NCBI RefSeq assembly: GCF_003610895.1
Contig: NZ_MCAS01000008.1
Location: 1-64,000 of the forward strand
Length of the DNA: 64,000 nucleotides
Source of the DNA: Paraburkholderia fungorum
GTDB taxonomy: Bacteria > Pseudomonadota > Gammaproteobacteria > Burkholderiales > Burkholderiaceae
Direction: 5' to 3'
Positions 8,622-17,859 of the stretch are shown in pieces. The position numbers were made by a program, and so were the translations under genes. Below the pieces are notes generated by a model. That model did no database searches. It saw only the letters and a program-made list of their open reading frames with translations, and was not told the DNA's origin. Numbering within the stretch: the stretch's first letter is position 1; the number at the start of each line of letters is the position of its first letter.

Positions 8622-10022
8622 ATGAAACACTGGGTAATCGGCTTTACCGTTTTCGGATTGTACGGATGCGCGAGTCACGCGCCCGTCGACAGCGGCATCA
8701 CCCCGCCCGCCACATGGCAGTATTCACCGGTTGCCGCGACACAGACCGGGCCAGCCCGGACAGACTGGTGGACCGGATTTGGCAATAGCGAACTAAACAG
8801 CCTTGTCAGGCAGGCGGACGCGAACAGCTTCGACATTGCGGCCTCGATCGCGCGCGTCGAGCAGGCCCAGGCCAGTGCGCGGATCGCCGGCGCCGCGTTG
8901 CTGCCCACCGTGTCGGGCTTTGCCGATGCAAGCAGGCAAGGCGGACTGCTCGTCAGCGACACCGAGTTGGCCGGCACGGCCTTCGACGTGGGTCTCGCCG
9001 CCAGCTACGAACTCGACTTCTGGGGGCGCAACCGTGCGCTTCGCGATGCGGCGCTCGCCAAACTTCGCGCCTCCGCGTTCGACCGCGACACCGTCGCACT
9101 CACCGTGAACGCGGACGTCGCCAACACCTGGTTGCAGACCGTAGCATTGCGCGAACGATATGGCATCGCCCGGGAAAATCTGAGGATTGCACAGCAGATT
9201 CTCGCCACCGTGGAATCGCAATTCAGAGCGGGGGCGGCAACGCCAATCGATCTCGCCCAGCAGCGTGCCCTGGTCGCCGCGCAGCGCCGTAGCGCCGCCC
9301 TGCTCGGCCAGCAGGCAAACGACAGCCAGGCGACGCTCGCCGTGCTGCTCGGCATTCCGGTTTCAAGCCTGCAGCTTTCGACGACGGCACTGGACGAATT
9401 GCGCATCCCCGGCATAGATGCGGGAGTACCTTCATCGCTGCTGGTCCAGCGTCCCGATCTCGCGCGCGCCGAAGCGCAGCTTCAGGCAGCCAGTGCGAAC
9501 GTCACGGCCGCGCGTGCCGCCATGCTGCCGGGCGTCACCTTGACGGGTTCAGTCGGGTTCGGTAACGACCGTATTCGTACGCTGTTCGACAACTCCCTGT
9601 ATAGCATCGCGGCTGGATTGACAGCGCCGATCTTCAGCGGCGGATCACTCGCAGCGGGCCGCGATCTCGCCGTCGCGCAGAAAGAAGAACTGCTCGCCAA
9701 TTACCGGCAGGCGATCATCGCCGCGTTCGGCGACGTCGAGCGCGCTCTCAATGCGATCCAGGGGGTCGACGCGCAACGCGCAGCACAAGACGAGGAACTC
9801 GAGGAGGCGCGGCGCGCTCTTGAACTGGCGCAGAGCCGATATCGGGCCGGCGCCGAAACCTTGCTCGCCGTACTCGCCGCGCAGCAGACGCGATATCGTG
9901 CCGAGGATGAGAACATTCAGTTGCGGCTGGCGCGTTTGCAGGGCGCGGTGGCGCTGTTCCGGGCGTTGGGTGGGGGCTGGCGGGAGGATGAGGTGCGTGC
10001 CGGAACCCGGAGCCGATCGTAG
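8622..10022 (+). CDS. Outer-membrane factor lipoprotein (NodT/OprM/OpmQ type)
   Basis: 466 residues. The N-terminus is a lipoprotein signal with the lipobox LYGC at Cys16. Two repeated OEP halves follow, with the family blocks TDWWTGFGNSELNSLV, AASYELDFWGRNRALRD, VQRPDLARAEAQL and a Gly-Ser-rich FSGGSL turn. These proteins form the TolC-like trimeric channel. It starts 4 nt after the MacB-like gene and closes the three-gene exporter operon. Confidence 0.93.
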   Translation: MKHWVIGFTVFGLYGCASHAPVDSGITPPATWQYSPVAATQTGPARTDWWTGFGNSELNSLVRQADANSFDIAASIARVEQAQASARIAGAALLPTVSGFADASRQGGLLVSDTELAGTAFDVGLAASYELDFWGRNRALRDAALAKLRASAFDRDTVALTVNADVANTWLQTVALRERYGIARENLRIAQQILATVESQFRAGAATPIDLAQQRALVAAQRRSAALLGQQANDSQATLAVLLGIPVSSLQLSTTALDELRIPGIDAGVPSSLLVQRPDLARAEAQLQAASANVTAARAAMLPGVTLTGSVGFGNDRIRTLFDNSLYSIAAGLTAPIFSGGSLAAGRDLAVAQKEELLANYRQAIIAAFGDVERALNAIQGVDAQRAAQDEELEEARRALELAQSRYRAGAETLLAVLAAQQTRYRAEDENIQLRLARLQGAVALFRALGGGWREDEVRAGTRSRS

Positions 10023-10213
10023 CGGGTGATTGCGGGTGTCGGCGATTGCCAGGAGCACTTGCTGGCACCGGCCGCCGCACACAGAATCACGCGCCGCGCG
10101 AGCCTACTCCATGCCTTCAACTGCGCCCCGCCGCTGCCGGGCCTTCTGCGCGCACGGGAAGTTTTACGCCTTGCGGTAAAATCGGGTTTTGATTCAAGCC
10201 GTCTCGCCGCCCC
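10023..10213 (+). promoter_or_regulatory. Intergenic region with possible dusA promoter
   Basis: A TAAAAT -10-like box at 10177-10182 sits 32 nt before the dusA start, inside an imperfect inverted repeat (TTTTACGC ... GCGGTAAAA). No good -35 box was found. Confidence 0.35.
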
Positions 10214-11215
10214 ATGTCTTCAGCTCAAACCCCCAGTCCCCGCCGCGTATCCGTCGCGCCGATGATGGACTGGACCGATCGTCACTGCCGCTCGCTGCAT
10301 CGCGTGATATCACGCCATACGTGGCTCTACACCGAAATGGTCACCACCGGCGCTTTGCTGCACGGCGACGTGCCACGCCATCTGGCGTTTACGCCCGAAG
10401 AAGCGCCGGTCGCCTTGCAGCTCGGCGGCAGTGAGCCTGCCGACCTCGCGCGTTCAGCCAGGTTGGGTGAACAATGGGGCTATGACGAGATCAATCTGAA
10501 CTGCGGCTGCCCGTCCGAGCGCGTGCAGCGCGGTGCGTTCGGCGCTTGCCTGATGAACGAGCCGCAACTCGTCGCCGATTGCGTGAAGGCAATGCGCGAT
10601 GCCGTTTCAATACCGGTGACGGTCAAGCACCGGATCGGTGTCGATGCGGTCGAGGAATATGGTTTCGTGCGTGACTTCGTCGGCACGATCGCGGACGCCG
10701 GTTGCAATGTGTTCGTCGTGCATGCGCGCAATGCGATTCTCAAGGGCTTGAGCCCGAAAGAAAACCGCGAAATTCCACCGCTCAAATACGACTACGCGTA
10801 TCAGTTGAAGCGCGACTTCCCGCATCTGGAGATCATCATCAACGGCGGCATCAAGACGCTTGATGAAGTGGAGACGCATCTTCAGCACGTCGACGGTGTG
10901 ATGCTCGGGCGCGAGGCCTATCACAACCCTTATGTGCTGGCCGATGTCGATGCACGCTTCTATGGCGCGACGGATGCGCCACTCACACGCGAACAGGTCG
11001 AGGCGAAGCTGATCGAATACTGCGCGGCTGAAATGGCGCGCGGCACGTACCTGGGTGCGATCACGCGTCATGCGCTTGGCCTCTATCGCGGCGAAGCCGG
11101 TGCACGTGGATGGCGTCGCGTGTTGTCCGATAGCAAACGTCTGGCGGCGCGCGATCTGAGCATCTTCGACGAGGCAAGACAGCATCTGCGTGAGCCCGTC
11201 GAAATTTTTGAATAA
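10214..11215 (+). CDS. dusA: tRNA-dihydrouridine(20/20a) synthase
   Basis: 333 residues. FMN-dependent Dus family: VSVAPMMDWTDRHCR at the N-terminus, LNCGCPSERVQRGAFGACLM with the catalytic Cys, KHRIGVDAVEEY, the VHARNAILKGLSPKENR block typical of DusA, and the phosphate-binding INGGIKTLDE and GVMLGREAYHNPY. It reduces uridine 20/20a in the tRNA D-loop. It is followed by tRNA-His. Length is normal for DusA. Confidence 0.97.
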   Translation: MSSAQTPSPRRVSVAPMMDWTDRHCRSLHRVISRHTWLYTEMVTTGALLHGDVPRHLAFTPEEAPVALQLGGSEPADLARSARLGEQWGYDEINLNCGCPSERVQRGAFGACLMNEPQLVADCVKAMRDAVSIPVTVKHRIGVDAVEEYGFVRDFVGTIADAGCNVFVVHARNAILKGLSPKENREIPPLKYDYAYQLKRDFPHLEIIINGGIKTLDEVETHLQHVDGVMLGREAYHNPYVLADVDARFYGATDAPLTREQVEAKLIEYCAAEMARGTYLGAITRHALGLYRGEAGARGWRRVLSDSKRLAARDLSIFDEARQHLREPVEIFE

Positions 11216-11243
11216 AGGACTAGGCAAACCGGATTCTTGTTCG

Positions 11244-11249
11244 TATAAT
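11244..11249 (+). promoter_or_regulatory. -10 box of the tRNA-His promoter
   Basis: A TATAAT hexamer lies 69 nt upstream of the tRNA-His gene, in the gap after dusA. No clear -35 was seen, so the assignment is tentative. Confidence 0.4.
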
Positions 11250-11317
11250 CTCGTTTCTTCATCGACGAGCCAAGTTTCTCAGCAATGAGTTGCTTAGCAA
11301 GTCAAGCAGATGTCAGT

Positions 11318-11394
11318 GGTGGCTGTAGCTCAGTTGGTAGAGTCCAGGATTGTGATTCCTGTTGTCGTGGGTTCGAGCCCCATCAGCCACCCCA
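11318..11394 (+). tRNA. tRNA-His (anticodon GTG)
   Basis: Cloverleaf readable by eye: the extra G at position -1 faces C73, the acceptor GTGGCTG pairs with CAGCCAC, the anticodon GTG is at 11352-11354, the T-loop is GGTTCGAGCCC, and CCA is encoded. The G-1:C73 pair is diagnostic for tRNA-His. Confidence 0.97.
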
Positions 11395-11421
11395 AAGAAT
11401 TCAAGCAGTAAAAGTTTGATC

Positions 11422-11461
11422 AAACGGCGTTGTGAGAGATCACAACGCCGTTTTTGTTTTT
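11422..11461 (+). terminator. Rho-independent terminator after tRNA-His
   Basis: A 12-13 bp stem (AACGGCGTTGTG with CACAACGCCGTT) and a 6-nt loop are followed by TTTTTGTTTTT. A strong terminator for the tRNA transcript. Confidence 0.9.
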
Positions 11462-11514
11462 GCATCGCGGTTCATCAGGATCAGGGAGCACGCGCAGTCG
11501 CGTCGATTCATCAA

Positions 11515-11540
11515 GAAAAAACCCCGCGAAGCGAGGTTTG
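11515..11540 (-). terminator. Terminator of the hicAB operon
   Basis: On the minus strand the stem AACCTCGC-ttc-GCGGGGTT is followed by TTTTTT, 23 nt after the hicB stop. Confidence 0.75.
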
Positions 11541-11562
11541 CAATTGGAAAGCAGCAAAGGGA

Positions 11563-11982
11563 TCAAACCAGCCGCACTTCCAGGCGCCTGCCAAGAACAG
11601 CAAACGCGGACTCGACCATCTCGATCTTCGATGAATGACGGAAATTCAAAAGACGATCGACCTGTACCTGATTGACCTTCAATCGGCGCGCCAACTCCGC
11701 CTTACGCACGTTCTGCAGCAGCATTTCGTTTGCGAGCAAAACCTTCGAAGTTACGAGCGCAGGAAGCGTTACAACGCGCTGGCCGCGCTTTGCCTTAGAC
11801 GGCAATGGGATGAACCGTTTCTCCGAAAAGTAGATCTCAAGTGCAGCCTCCAGTGCGTCGAGGGCTTGCACGGATGCATCATCTTCGTTCTCGCCAACGG
11901 TGATCGCTTCAGGCACGTCCGCAAACGTGACGAGGAACGTGCCATTGGAATCCGGCGTTAGCTCGATGGGGTACGACAACAT
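11563..11982 (-). CDS. hicB: Antitoxin HicB
   Basis: 139 residues. The ATG at 11982 has a GGAG site; longer readings of the frame run into hicA and lack a site. The N-terminal half (LSYPIELTPDSNGTFLVTFADVPEAITVGENEDDA) is the HicB partial RNase H-like fold, and the C-terminal half has a helix-turn-helix (RKAELARRLKVNQVQVDRLL) for operator binding. HicB neutralises HicA and represses the operon. It lies directly downstream of hicA. Confidence 0.93.
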   Translation of the reverse strand: MLSYPIELTPDSNGTFLVTFADVPEAITVGENEDDASVQALDALEAALEIYFSEKRFIPLPSKAKRGQRVVTLPALVTSKVLLANEMLLQNVRKAELARRLKVNQVQVDRLLNFRHSSKIEMVESAFAVLGRRLEVRLV

Positions 11983-12065
11983 TACGGTTCTCCAGTGTGA
12001 CTGCTTCAGGAAAAACACAAAGCCCGCGAGTATCAGGAGAGGCCCTCTCGACCTCTCCTGCTCAT

Positions 12066-12251
12066 TCATTTGATACCAAGCTGCCTCTTGATCGCCGCGA
12101 CGAGATGGGTGCCCATTTCTTTGGCGCCGTGATCCGGAAAGATGGTTGTCTTGCCGTTGAGCGTAACCCGGTAGTGACTTGAACCGCTCCTGTGCTTTTC
12201 GAATGTCGCACCTTGTTTCCTCAGCCACTTCCTAAACTCGCTGTACTTCAT
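12066..12251 (-). CDS. hicA: Toxin HicA (mRNA interferase)
   Basis: 61 residues from the ATG at 12251, which has a near-perfect AGAGGAGG site 5 nt upstream. It is a double-stranded RNA-binding-like fold, with the catalytic His in GSSHYRV and the family tail FPDHGAKEMGTHLVAAIKRQLG. HicA cuts mRNA and is silenced by HicB. The pair is translated toxin first, as usual for hicAB. Confidence 0.93.
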   Translation of the reverse strand: MKYSEFRKWLRKQGATFEKHRSGSSHYRVTLNGKTTIFPDHGAKEMGTHLVAAIKRQLGIK

Positions 12252-12285
12252 GTTCCTCCTCTTGTTGAGCAAGACGAGGAAAATT

Positions 12286-12301
12286 ACAACATAAATGTTG
12301 T
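12286..12301. promoter_or_regulatory. hicAB operator 1
   Basis: ACAACAT-AA-ATGTTGT is a perfect 7-bp inverted repeat, 35 nt upstream of the hicA start. It matches the expected position of a HicB autoregulatory site. Confidence 0.75.
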
Positions 12302-12319
12302 ACCAAAAAAACTAAAAAC

Positions 12320-12335
12320 GCAACATTTAAGTTGT
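12320..12335. promoter_or_regulatory. hicAB operator 2 (imperfect)
   Basis: GCAACATTTAAGTTGT is a degenerate copy of operator 1, centred 34 bp (about three helical turns) further upstream. Paired sites on one DNA face suit cooperative HicB binding. Confidence 0.6.
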
Positions 12336-12753
12336 ATGCAACGAGATGTAGATGGACCTGAACGGAAATTGCCGCGAGGCAATAGGCGCAGCACCAGTGG
12401 GCGCGGCGCCCCAAGAGATCGTTGGTGCAAGTCAGTGCACGTGCAGGGCGGGTTGCCGGCTCCTGCAGCGTCGAGCCGAACCAGGGCGACATCAGAACCC
12501 CACCAATAACCGCCCCGCCAACCCGGTCTTCAGCCACAAAAACCGCTTGGCTCGCGGGGTCGGACCACCGCAGAAGCCTGTCGCATATACCTCTGACGGA
12601 TTATTTCAGTGGCGAGAATAGTAATTTCAGATTATCGGTACAAATTTTCAATAGTAGGGGTATACACTGCCTTCCATCGACGTTGCAGACACACCCCTAC
12701 CGGCCCCTGCGACGCCTTCCTGAAATGAAATCGAAACTTATCGGAGTCACACC
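12336..12753. other. Intergenic region, no supported gene
   Basis: The 418 nt between the hicAB operators and the small secreted-protein gene contain only short frames without family features. A leftward frame (12232-12537) has a glycine-rich start, AVIGGVL, and could be a decayed fragment of a small membrane protein. It has no ribosome site and its end overlaps hicA. A promoter for the rightward gene probably lies near the AT-rich 12605-12665. Confidence 0.4.
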
Positions 12754-13023
12754 ATGAAGACCAAGCTCATCGCCGCCCTGCTGGTTGCTGTTTCTGCCTC
12801 GATCGCCGCCCCCGCATTCGCTAGCGGCTACGGCCCGGCACCGTTCTATCGTCCGTCAGTCGGCGCGCCGGCTTCGCAACAAGGCCAAAGCGCACAAACG
12901 GTCGCAGCGGAACGCGCTAACGCCGAATCGAACTCATACGGTGGCGTGAACACGGTGTCGTCGCAATCGGGTACGCGTGCACCGGCTTCGTCGGGCCCGC
13001 AATCGGTTTTCTTCGGCCACTAA
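12754..13023 (+). CDS. Small secreted hypothetical protein (Burkholderia type)
   Basis: 89 residues with a clear Sec signal peptide (charged MKTK, hydrophobic LIAALLVAVSASIAA, cleavage after AFA near residue 23). The mature part is short, Ser/Gln/Gly-rich and predicted to be disordered, ending in PQSVFFGH. A GGAGTC sequence precedes the ATG. Similar short periplasmic proteins, some in DUF4148, are very common in Burkholderia; function is unknown. It is monocistronic. Confidence 0.8.
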   Translation: MKTKLIAALLVAVSASIAAPAFASGYGPAPFYRPSVGAPASQQGQSAQTVAAERANAESNSYGGVNTVSSQSGTRAPASSGPQSVFFGH

Positions 13024-13164
13024 TCTGTCGCTGTTGAAGGCAGCCGTTCACAAGACGGCCGCCAAACTGGGCGCCGCGCATGCAGCAATGCATGCCGGCG
13101 CCCAGTTTCGTTTACATGGCGACGGCGGCCGCGCCGTCGGGATCGAGCCCCGGCCCCTGCTTCG

Positions 13165-13545
13165 TCACGCCTCGCCCGGCTCCTCTTCCGGCGACTCGCA
13201 AAACCGGATCCGGTTACCGAACGGATCGACCGTCTCCAGCACTTTCCCCCACGGCACCTCTTCAACGCCCGGTTTCCCGTACTTGTAATCTTTGTGCTGA
13301 AGTTCGGCATGCAACGCGTCAATGCCCTGCATTGGCACGAAAATCGTCGAGCCCGGCGTCGCGTCGCCATGATGCTCGCTCAAGTGCAAAATCAGGTCGG
13401 AGCGGCGCACCTGCGCATAGAGCGGAAAATTGGCCTCGAAGCGGTGTTCCCAGTCGATGGTGAAGCCGAGAAAGTCCACGTAAAACTCTCTCGCCTTCTC
13501 TTCGGAGAAAATGCGGATGATTGGAATAGCGCGCGCCAGGTGCAT
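13165..13545 (-). CDS. Glyoxalase/bleomycin-resistance (VOC) family protein
   Basis: 126 residues from the ATG at 13545, preceded by GGGGATC. It shows the VOC pattern: IPIIRIFSEEKAREFYVDFLGFTIDWEHRF at the N-terminus, LILHLSEHHGDATPGS, and the C-terminal VLETVDPFGNRIRFCE. The glyoxalase-superfamily form with LHLSEHHGD is often annotated near bleomycin resistance or as a bicupin-free VOC protein. His and Glu positions could bind a metal, but the substrate is unknown. Confidence 0.85.
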   Translation of the reverse strand: MHLARAIPIIRIFSEEKAREFYVDFLGFTIDWEHRFEANFPLYAQVRRSDLILHLSEHHGDATPGSTIFVPMQGIDALHAELQHKDYKYGKPGVEEVPWGKVLETVDPFGNRIRFCESPEEEPGEA

Positions 13546-13616
13546 AGCGATCCCCAACAAGTCGGTGTGAAACCGTCAGCTTAATGGAATGGGTTTGCCA
13601 GTTCCGGTGCCTACGG

Positions 13617-13859
13617 TTATCCGGTGAGACCGGCGTCGATCGTTTCGCGCGCCGCCTTGAAGCCCGCCTGCGCCGCGGCATGCTCCGTGGACCATACGGT
13701 GTCGATGTGGACAAGCCGCCAGTCGATCACCACCGCGTCATTGCGCAACACCCGAAAATGCGTCTTCACGCCCGTCAGCACCTGCTCGACCGCGACTTCG
13801 ATGTCGTAGTCCTGATAGCGCTCCTGATAGTCGCCCATGTCGAGGCCCTTCGGCTCCAT
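13617..13859 (-). CDS. Conserved hypothetical protein, 80 residues
   Basis: The start at 13859 (MEPKGLDM) has an ideal AAGGAGG site; a longer reading to 13910 does not. The sequence MGDYQERYQDYDIEVAVEQVLTG with a later VIDWRLVHIDTVWSTEHAAAQAGFKAARETIDA looks like a small alpha/beta protein seen widely in Burkholderia. I do not recognise a function. It has the same strand as the neighbouring small gene at 13974. Confidence 0.72.
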   Translation of the reverse strand: MEPKGLDMGDYQERYQDYDIEVAVEQVLTGVKTHFRVLRNDAVVIDWRLVHIDTVWSTEHAAAQAGFKAARETIDAGLTG

Positions 13860-13973
13860 GATCGCCTCCTTGAGGGGTTCGGTGTTCGGGGTGAAATTCC
13901 GCGCGGCCATGCCTCTGCCCCGGGCCGTCGCTACGGCTCGTCAATATGGACTGGCAAGCCCTGCATCCGACGA

Positions 13974-14171
13974 CTAGTCGCAATCGCCAGAAAGGTACTG
14001 CCGCCCGCTAACGGTAATCTCGACTTCGCCGCTGCCCACTTCGGCGGCAAGCCCGTTTGCCAGCAATTCCGCCGCGACGGACTGCGCAAACTTCGGCACG
14101 GGCTGTCCGACGCCGACATCGTTCAGGCGCCGCAAAGCTTCAACCGCTTCAGGGCTTAATGACTTCGACAT
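13974..14171 (-). CDS. Hypothetical protein, 65 residues
   Basis: The ATG at 14171 has a GGAG site at good spacing. The sequence (LSPEAVEALRRLNDVGVGQPVPKFAQ, then ELLANGLAAEV) suggests a small winged-helix-like fold, with the last strand EITVSGRQYL. Function unknown. It could be cotranscribed with the gene at 13617. Confidence 0.65.
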   Translation of the reverse strand: MSKSLSPEAVEALRRLNDVGVGQPVPKFAQSVAAELLANGLAAEVGSGEVEITVSGRQYLSGDCD

Positions 14172-14358
14172 GGCCGTCTCCGTCGTGACGCTGAATTTAT
14201 CCTAGCAAGTTTCGCGGCCGGACGCAGGGACGTATCGAGGCTTGGGCGTTGTGTGGCCCAGGAAGGGTCGCCCGCGCGGCCAACGCGACATAGCGTTGAC
14301 GCGCACGAGGATGTGAGGATGCAAGCGGCGGCGAAAGGCATAACCGCTGCAGCGGGAC

Positions 14359-14574
14359 TTACAAACGCGCGATCGACACCTCTGTCGACTTCACCAGCGC
14401 GACCACTTCCGAGCCGACCTTCAGGTCGAGTTCGTCGACCGAACGCGTGGTGATCACCGAGGTGACGATGCCGAACGGCGTGTCCACATCGACCTCGGAC
14501 ACCACCGGTCCGCGGATGATTTCCTTGACCTTGCCTTTGAACTGATTACGTACGTTGATTGCGGAAATGGTCAT
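14359..14574 (-). CDS. ssuF: TOBE-domain molybdopterin/molybdate-binding protein (SsuF-like)
   Basis: 71 residues, a single Mop/TOBE domain: MTISAINVRNQFKGKVKEI, VVSEVDVDTP, VTSVITTRSVDELDL, VGSEVVALVKSTEVSIA. Molbindins bind molybdate or tungstate oligomerically. Pseudomonas putida carries a similar gene, ssuF, at the end of its ssu operon, and here it follows ssuB in the same direction by 47 nt, so the name is used by position and family. Confidence 0.85.
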   Translation of the reverse strand: MTISAINVRNQFKGKVKEIIRGPVVSEVDVDTPFGIVTSVITTRSVDELDLKVGSEVVALVKSTEVSIARL

Positions 14575-14621
14575 ATCGAGTGACTCCAGAAAAGCGATTG
14601 AAAACGGTCAGTCAAGGGATG

Positions 14622-15632
14622 TCAGACGGCCCAGCGGACGTCTGTCGGCCGCGTGAGGCGGCCCTCGTCACGTGTGTCGTAAGCGCGATGGGACAGCGCG
14701 TCGTCGTTCGGCGCCGTCTTCAGTACGCGTTGCAACACATGTTCTTCCAGCGCGGCGAAACCGGCCGATGCACGCGCCCGCGGGCGCGCCAGCGGTACCG
14801 GCTGATCGAGTGCGATGCGCCCTTCTTCGATCAGCAGAATCCGGTCGCCCAGCGCGACGGCTTCATGCACGTCGTGCGTCACCAGCAGCGCGGTAAATTG
14901 ATGTTCGCGCCACAGCCGTTCGATCAGCGCATGCATTTCGATACGCGTGAGCGCGTCGAGCGCGCCAAGCGGTTCGTCGAGAAGCAGCAATTGCGGCCGA
15001 TGCACCAGCGCGCGCGCCAGCGCCACACGCTGGCGCTGACCGCCGGAGAGCTGCGCGGGCCAGTCGTTGGCACGCTCGAGCAAGCCGACTTCGGCCAGCA
15101 CGGCGCGTGCATCCTCACGCGCACTGCGGCCAAGGCCGAGCATCACGTTTTGCAGCACGCTCTTCCAGGGCAAGAGCCGCGCGTCCTGAAACATGATGCG
15201 AGTGTCGAGCGGCCGGCCGTCTTCGGTACGCTTTTCGAGCACGCCCGAGGTGGCCTTTTCCAGACCCGCGACGAGGCGCAGCAAGGTCGATTTCCCGCAG
15301 CCGCTGCGGCCGACGATGGCAACAAAGCTGCCGCGCTCGATCGACAGGTCAAAATCGGACAACACCTTGCGCTCGCCGTACTGCTTGCCGACGCCGCGCA
15401 ATTCGACTGAATAGTCGGCGGATCGGCGCGCGTCGTTGCGTACCGATGCCCCCGCCGCCGAGGGCACGACACCCACGCGCTGGTCGCGCCGGCGATCGTG
15501 CGGCGGCTCGGCCCGATCGAAGCCGGCGGCTTCGTCCGCGTCGTGATCGACGGTGCGCGGCTGCGCCAGTTCGGCTTCGAGATCGCTGCCCGCGATGCCG
15601 CCGAACGACGCCGACAATGTGGTTGCGCTCAT
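14622..15632 (-). CDS. ssuB: Aliphatic sulfonate ABC transporter ATPase
   Basis: 336 residues from the ATG at 15632, which overlaps the ssuC stop (ATGA). An open frame extends far upstream but only as a shadow of ssuC. Walker A is GRSGCGKST, the Q-loop region [17 protein letters not shown], signature [15 protein letters not shown], Walker [13 protein letters not shown], and the switch His in THD. The LLPW block is typical of SsuB/TauB. The first 70 residues form an Asp/Arg/Ala-rich extension not found in E. coli SsuB, common in Burkholderia. Confidence 0.94.
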   Translation of the reverse strand: MSATTLSASFGGIAGSDLEAELAQPRTVDHDADEAAGFDRAEPPHDRRRDQRVGVVPSAAGASVRNDARRSADYSVELRGVGKQYGERKVLSDFDLSIERGSFVAIVGRSGCGKSTLLRLVAGLEKATSGVLEKRTEDGRPLDTRIMFQDARLLPWKSVLQNVMLGLGRSAREDARAVLAEVGLLERANDWPAQLSGGQRQRVALARALVHRPQLLLLDEPLGALDALTRIEMHALIERLWREHQFTALLVTHDVHEAVALGDRILLIEEGRIALDQPVPLARPRARASAGFAALEEHVLQRVLKTAPNDDALSHRAYDTRDEGRLTRPTDVRWAV

Positions 15633-16561
15633 ACTTTCGCTCCTCGTTGATAGGCCGGATGCCAACGCAGCGATACGCGCTCGAGACTCTTGGCCAGCAC
15701 GTCGGCGAGTTTGCCGAGCCCCGCATAGAGCAGGATGCCGACCACCACCACATCGGTTTGCAGGAATTCGCGCGCGTTCATCGTCATGTAGCCGATGCCG
15801 GACTGCGCGGAAATGGTTTCGGCAACGATCAACGTCACCCACATCAGCCCGAACGCGAAACGCACGCCGACCAGAATCGACGGCAACGCGCCGGGCAGAA
15901 TCACGTGCCGGTAAAGCGCAAAACCCTTCACGCCGTAGCTGCGCGCCATTTCGATCAGATTGGCGTCCACCGAGCGGATGCCGTGGAACGTGTTCACGTA
16001 GATCGGGAAAAACACGCCCAACGCGACGAGAAACACCTTGGCCTCTTCCTCGATACCGAACCACAGGATCACGAGCGGGATCATCGCCAGCGCGGGAATA
16101 TTGCGGACCATCTGCACGGTCGAATCGAGCGCGATTTCGACGGGTTTGAACAACCCCGTTGCGAGGCCGAGCAGGAGCCCGATGCCGCCGCCGATCGCGA
16201 AGCCCGACACCGCGCGCCACGTGCTGACCTTCACGTCGGCCCACATTTCGCCGGACTGGATCAGCGACCACGCAGCCTTCACGACCGCGAGCGGCTCGGG
16301 CAGCACGCGCGTCGAAAGAATGCCGCTGCGCGCCGCGAATTCCCATGCCAGCAGAATCGCCAGCGGCGCGAGCCACGGCGCAAGATGCGCACCGATACGG
16401 CGCAAGACGGCAAGACTCGCGCCTGAATGCGCGCGGGCCTTGACGTCGGTACCCGCGCCTGCACTCACGTCCGCATTCGTGCCTGCATTGATCTCGACGC
16501 GGGCGCCGGGTTGAGTCCCGGTTTGAACCCCTTGTCCCGCGCTCACAGTAGATTGAGCCAT
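15629..16561 (-). CDS. ssuC: Aliphatic sulfonate ABC transporter permease
   Basis: 310 residues. Residues 1-45 are a Gly/Ala/Thr-rich cytosolic tail. At least five membrane helices follow, with [21 protein letters not shown] first and the BPD_transp_1 EAA loop at about 215-240 ([25 protein letters not shown]). It pairs with SsuB to import alkanesulfonates. It lies between ssuD and ssuB in the same transcript; the ssuC stop overlaps the ssuB start. Confidence 0.94.
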   Translation of the reverse strand: MAQSTVSAGQGVQTGTQPGARVEINAGTNADVSAGAGTDVKARAHSGASLAVLRRIGAHLAPWLAPLAILLAWEFAARSGILSTRVLPEPLAVVKAAWSLIQSGEMWADVKVSTWRAVSGFAIGGGIGLLLGLATGLFKPVEIALDSTVQMVRNIPALAMIPLVILWFGIEEEAKVFLVALGVFFPIYVNTFHGIRSVDANLIEMARSYGVKGFALYRHVILPGALPSILVGVRFAFGLMWVTLIVAETISAQSGIGYMTMNAREFLQTDVVVVGILLYAGLGKLADVLAKSLERVSLRWHPAYQRGAKV

Positions 16562-16616
16562 GCTGATTTCCTCACTGCTTGACCGTTAGCCATGCTTGCC
16601 GAACCGAGCGGCGCGC

Positions 16617-17777
16617 TCAGCTCGAACTCGCCGCTTTCGGCAGATAGTTGTTGCCGACGATCTCGCCGAACGGCCCCGACAGCGGACCGCCCGCGGTCTT
16701 GATTTGACGGCCCGGCAGCAACGGGAACACCAGTTCGGCGAAACGGTAAGACTCTTCGAGATGCGGGTAGCCGGACAGAATGAAGGTGTCGATGCCGAGC
16801 GCCGCGTATTCGTTCATCAGCTCCGCCACCTGTTCAGGATTGCCGACCAGCGCCGTACCCGCGCCGCCGCGCACCAGCCCCACGCCCGCCCACAGATGCG
16901 GATATACCTCGAGCTCGGCGCGGCCGCCGCGCTTGCCGCCGTGCAATGCGGCCATGCGGCGCTGTCCTTCGGAATCCATCTTCGAAAACGAAGCCTGGGC
17001 ACGGGAAATGGTTTCGTCGTCGAGCTTGCTGATCAGCTTGTCCGCGGCGGCCCATGCTTCTTCCTCGGTTTCGCGCACGATGACGTGCAGGCGAATGCCG
17101 AACTTGATCGTGCGGCCGCGCGCTTCGGCACGGGCGCGAATGTCGGTGATCTTCTTCGCCACGGCTGCGGGCGGCTCGCCCCACGTCAGATACGTGTCGA
17201 TGTGATCGCCCGCGATGTCGTGCGCAGCCGCCGACGACCCGCCGAACCACAGCGGCGGATGCGGGTTCTGCACCGGCGGATAGAGCGCCTTGCCGCCCTT
17301 CGAGGTCAGATGCTTGCCCTCGAAATCGATCGCGTCGTTGGTATGCGCGGCGCTCAGCAGCTTGCGCCAGATATGCAGGAACTCGTCGGTGATTTCATAG
17401 CGCGTGTCGTGATCGACGAACACGCCGTCCCCTTCCAGTTCAGCTGAATCGCCGCCGGTCACGACGTTGATCAGCAGACGTCCATTCGAGAGCCGGTCGA
17501 AGGTCGCCGCCATGCGCGCGGCCAGACCCGGCGACGAAATACCCGGACGGATCGCCACCAGAAACTTCAGACGTTTGGTGGCGGCAATCAGGCTCGACGC
17601 GACGACCCATGCGTCTTCGCACGAGCGGCCGGTCGGCAGCAGCACGCCCTCGTAGCCGAGCGTATCGGCGGCGACGGCGATCTGCTGGAAGTAGTCGTAA
17701 TCGGCTGCGCGTGCGCCTTGGGACGTACCGAGATAGCGGCTGTCGCCGTGAGTCGGAATGAACCAGAACACATTCAT
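16617..17777 (-). CDS. ssuD: FMNH2-dependent alkanesulfonate monooxygenase
   Basis: 386 residues from the ATG at 17777, with an AGGAG site; the frame runs upstream without signal. It matches the SsuD pattern: [18 protein letters not shown] at the N-terminus, [44 protein letters not shown], the PPLWFGGSS segment and [22 protein letters not shown]. It desulfonates alkanesulfonates to sulfite and aldehydes using FMNH2, normally supplied by SsuE. No ssuE or ssuA is present next to it. Confidence 0.95.
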   Translation of the reverse strand: MNVFWFIPTHGDSRYLGTSQGARAADYDYFQQIAVAADTLGYEGVLLPTGRSCEDAWVVASSLIAATKRLKFLVAIRPGISSPGLAARMAATFDRLSNGRLLINVVTGGDSAELEGDGVFVDHDTRYEITDEFLHIWRKLLSAAHTNDAIDFEGKHLTSKGGKALYPPVQNPHPPLWFGGSSAAAHDIAGDHIDTYLTWGEPPAAVAKKITDIRARAEARGRTIKFGIRLHVIVRETEEEAWAAADKLISKLDDETISRAQASFSKMDSEGQRRMAALHGGKRGGRAELEVYPHLWAGVGLVRGGAGTALVGNPEQVAELMNEYAALGIDTFILSGYPHLEESYRFAELVFPLLPGRQIKTAGGPLSGPFGEIVGNNYLPKAASSS

Positions 17778-17859
17778 TTGCTGCTCCTGCTTGTTCGAAA
17801 CTGGATTGAAGGAAGACCTGTACAACGACGATGGACGTTGCGTCGGGCGAAAGCGCACG

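Noticed and set aside
12232..12537. 101-residue leftward frame upstream of hicA
   Set aside because: No ribosome site, overlaps the start of hicA and the operators, and ends in hicA's coding region.
15633..16376. N-terminal extension of ssuB
   Set aside because: It overlaps ssuC in another frame. The ATG at 15632 overlaps the ssuC stop and has the family's start.
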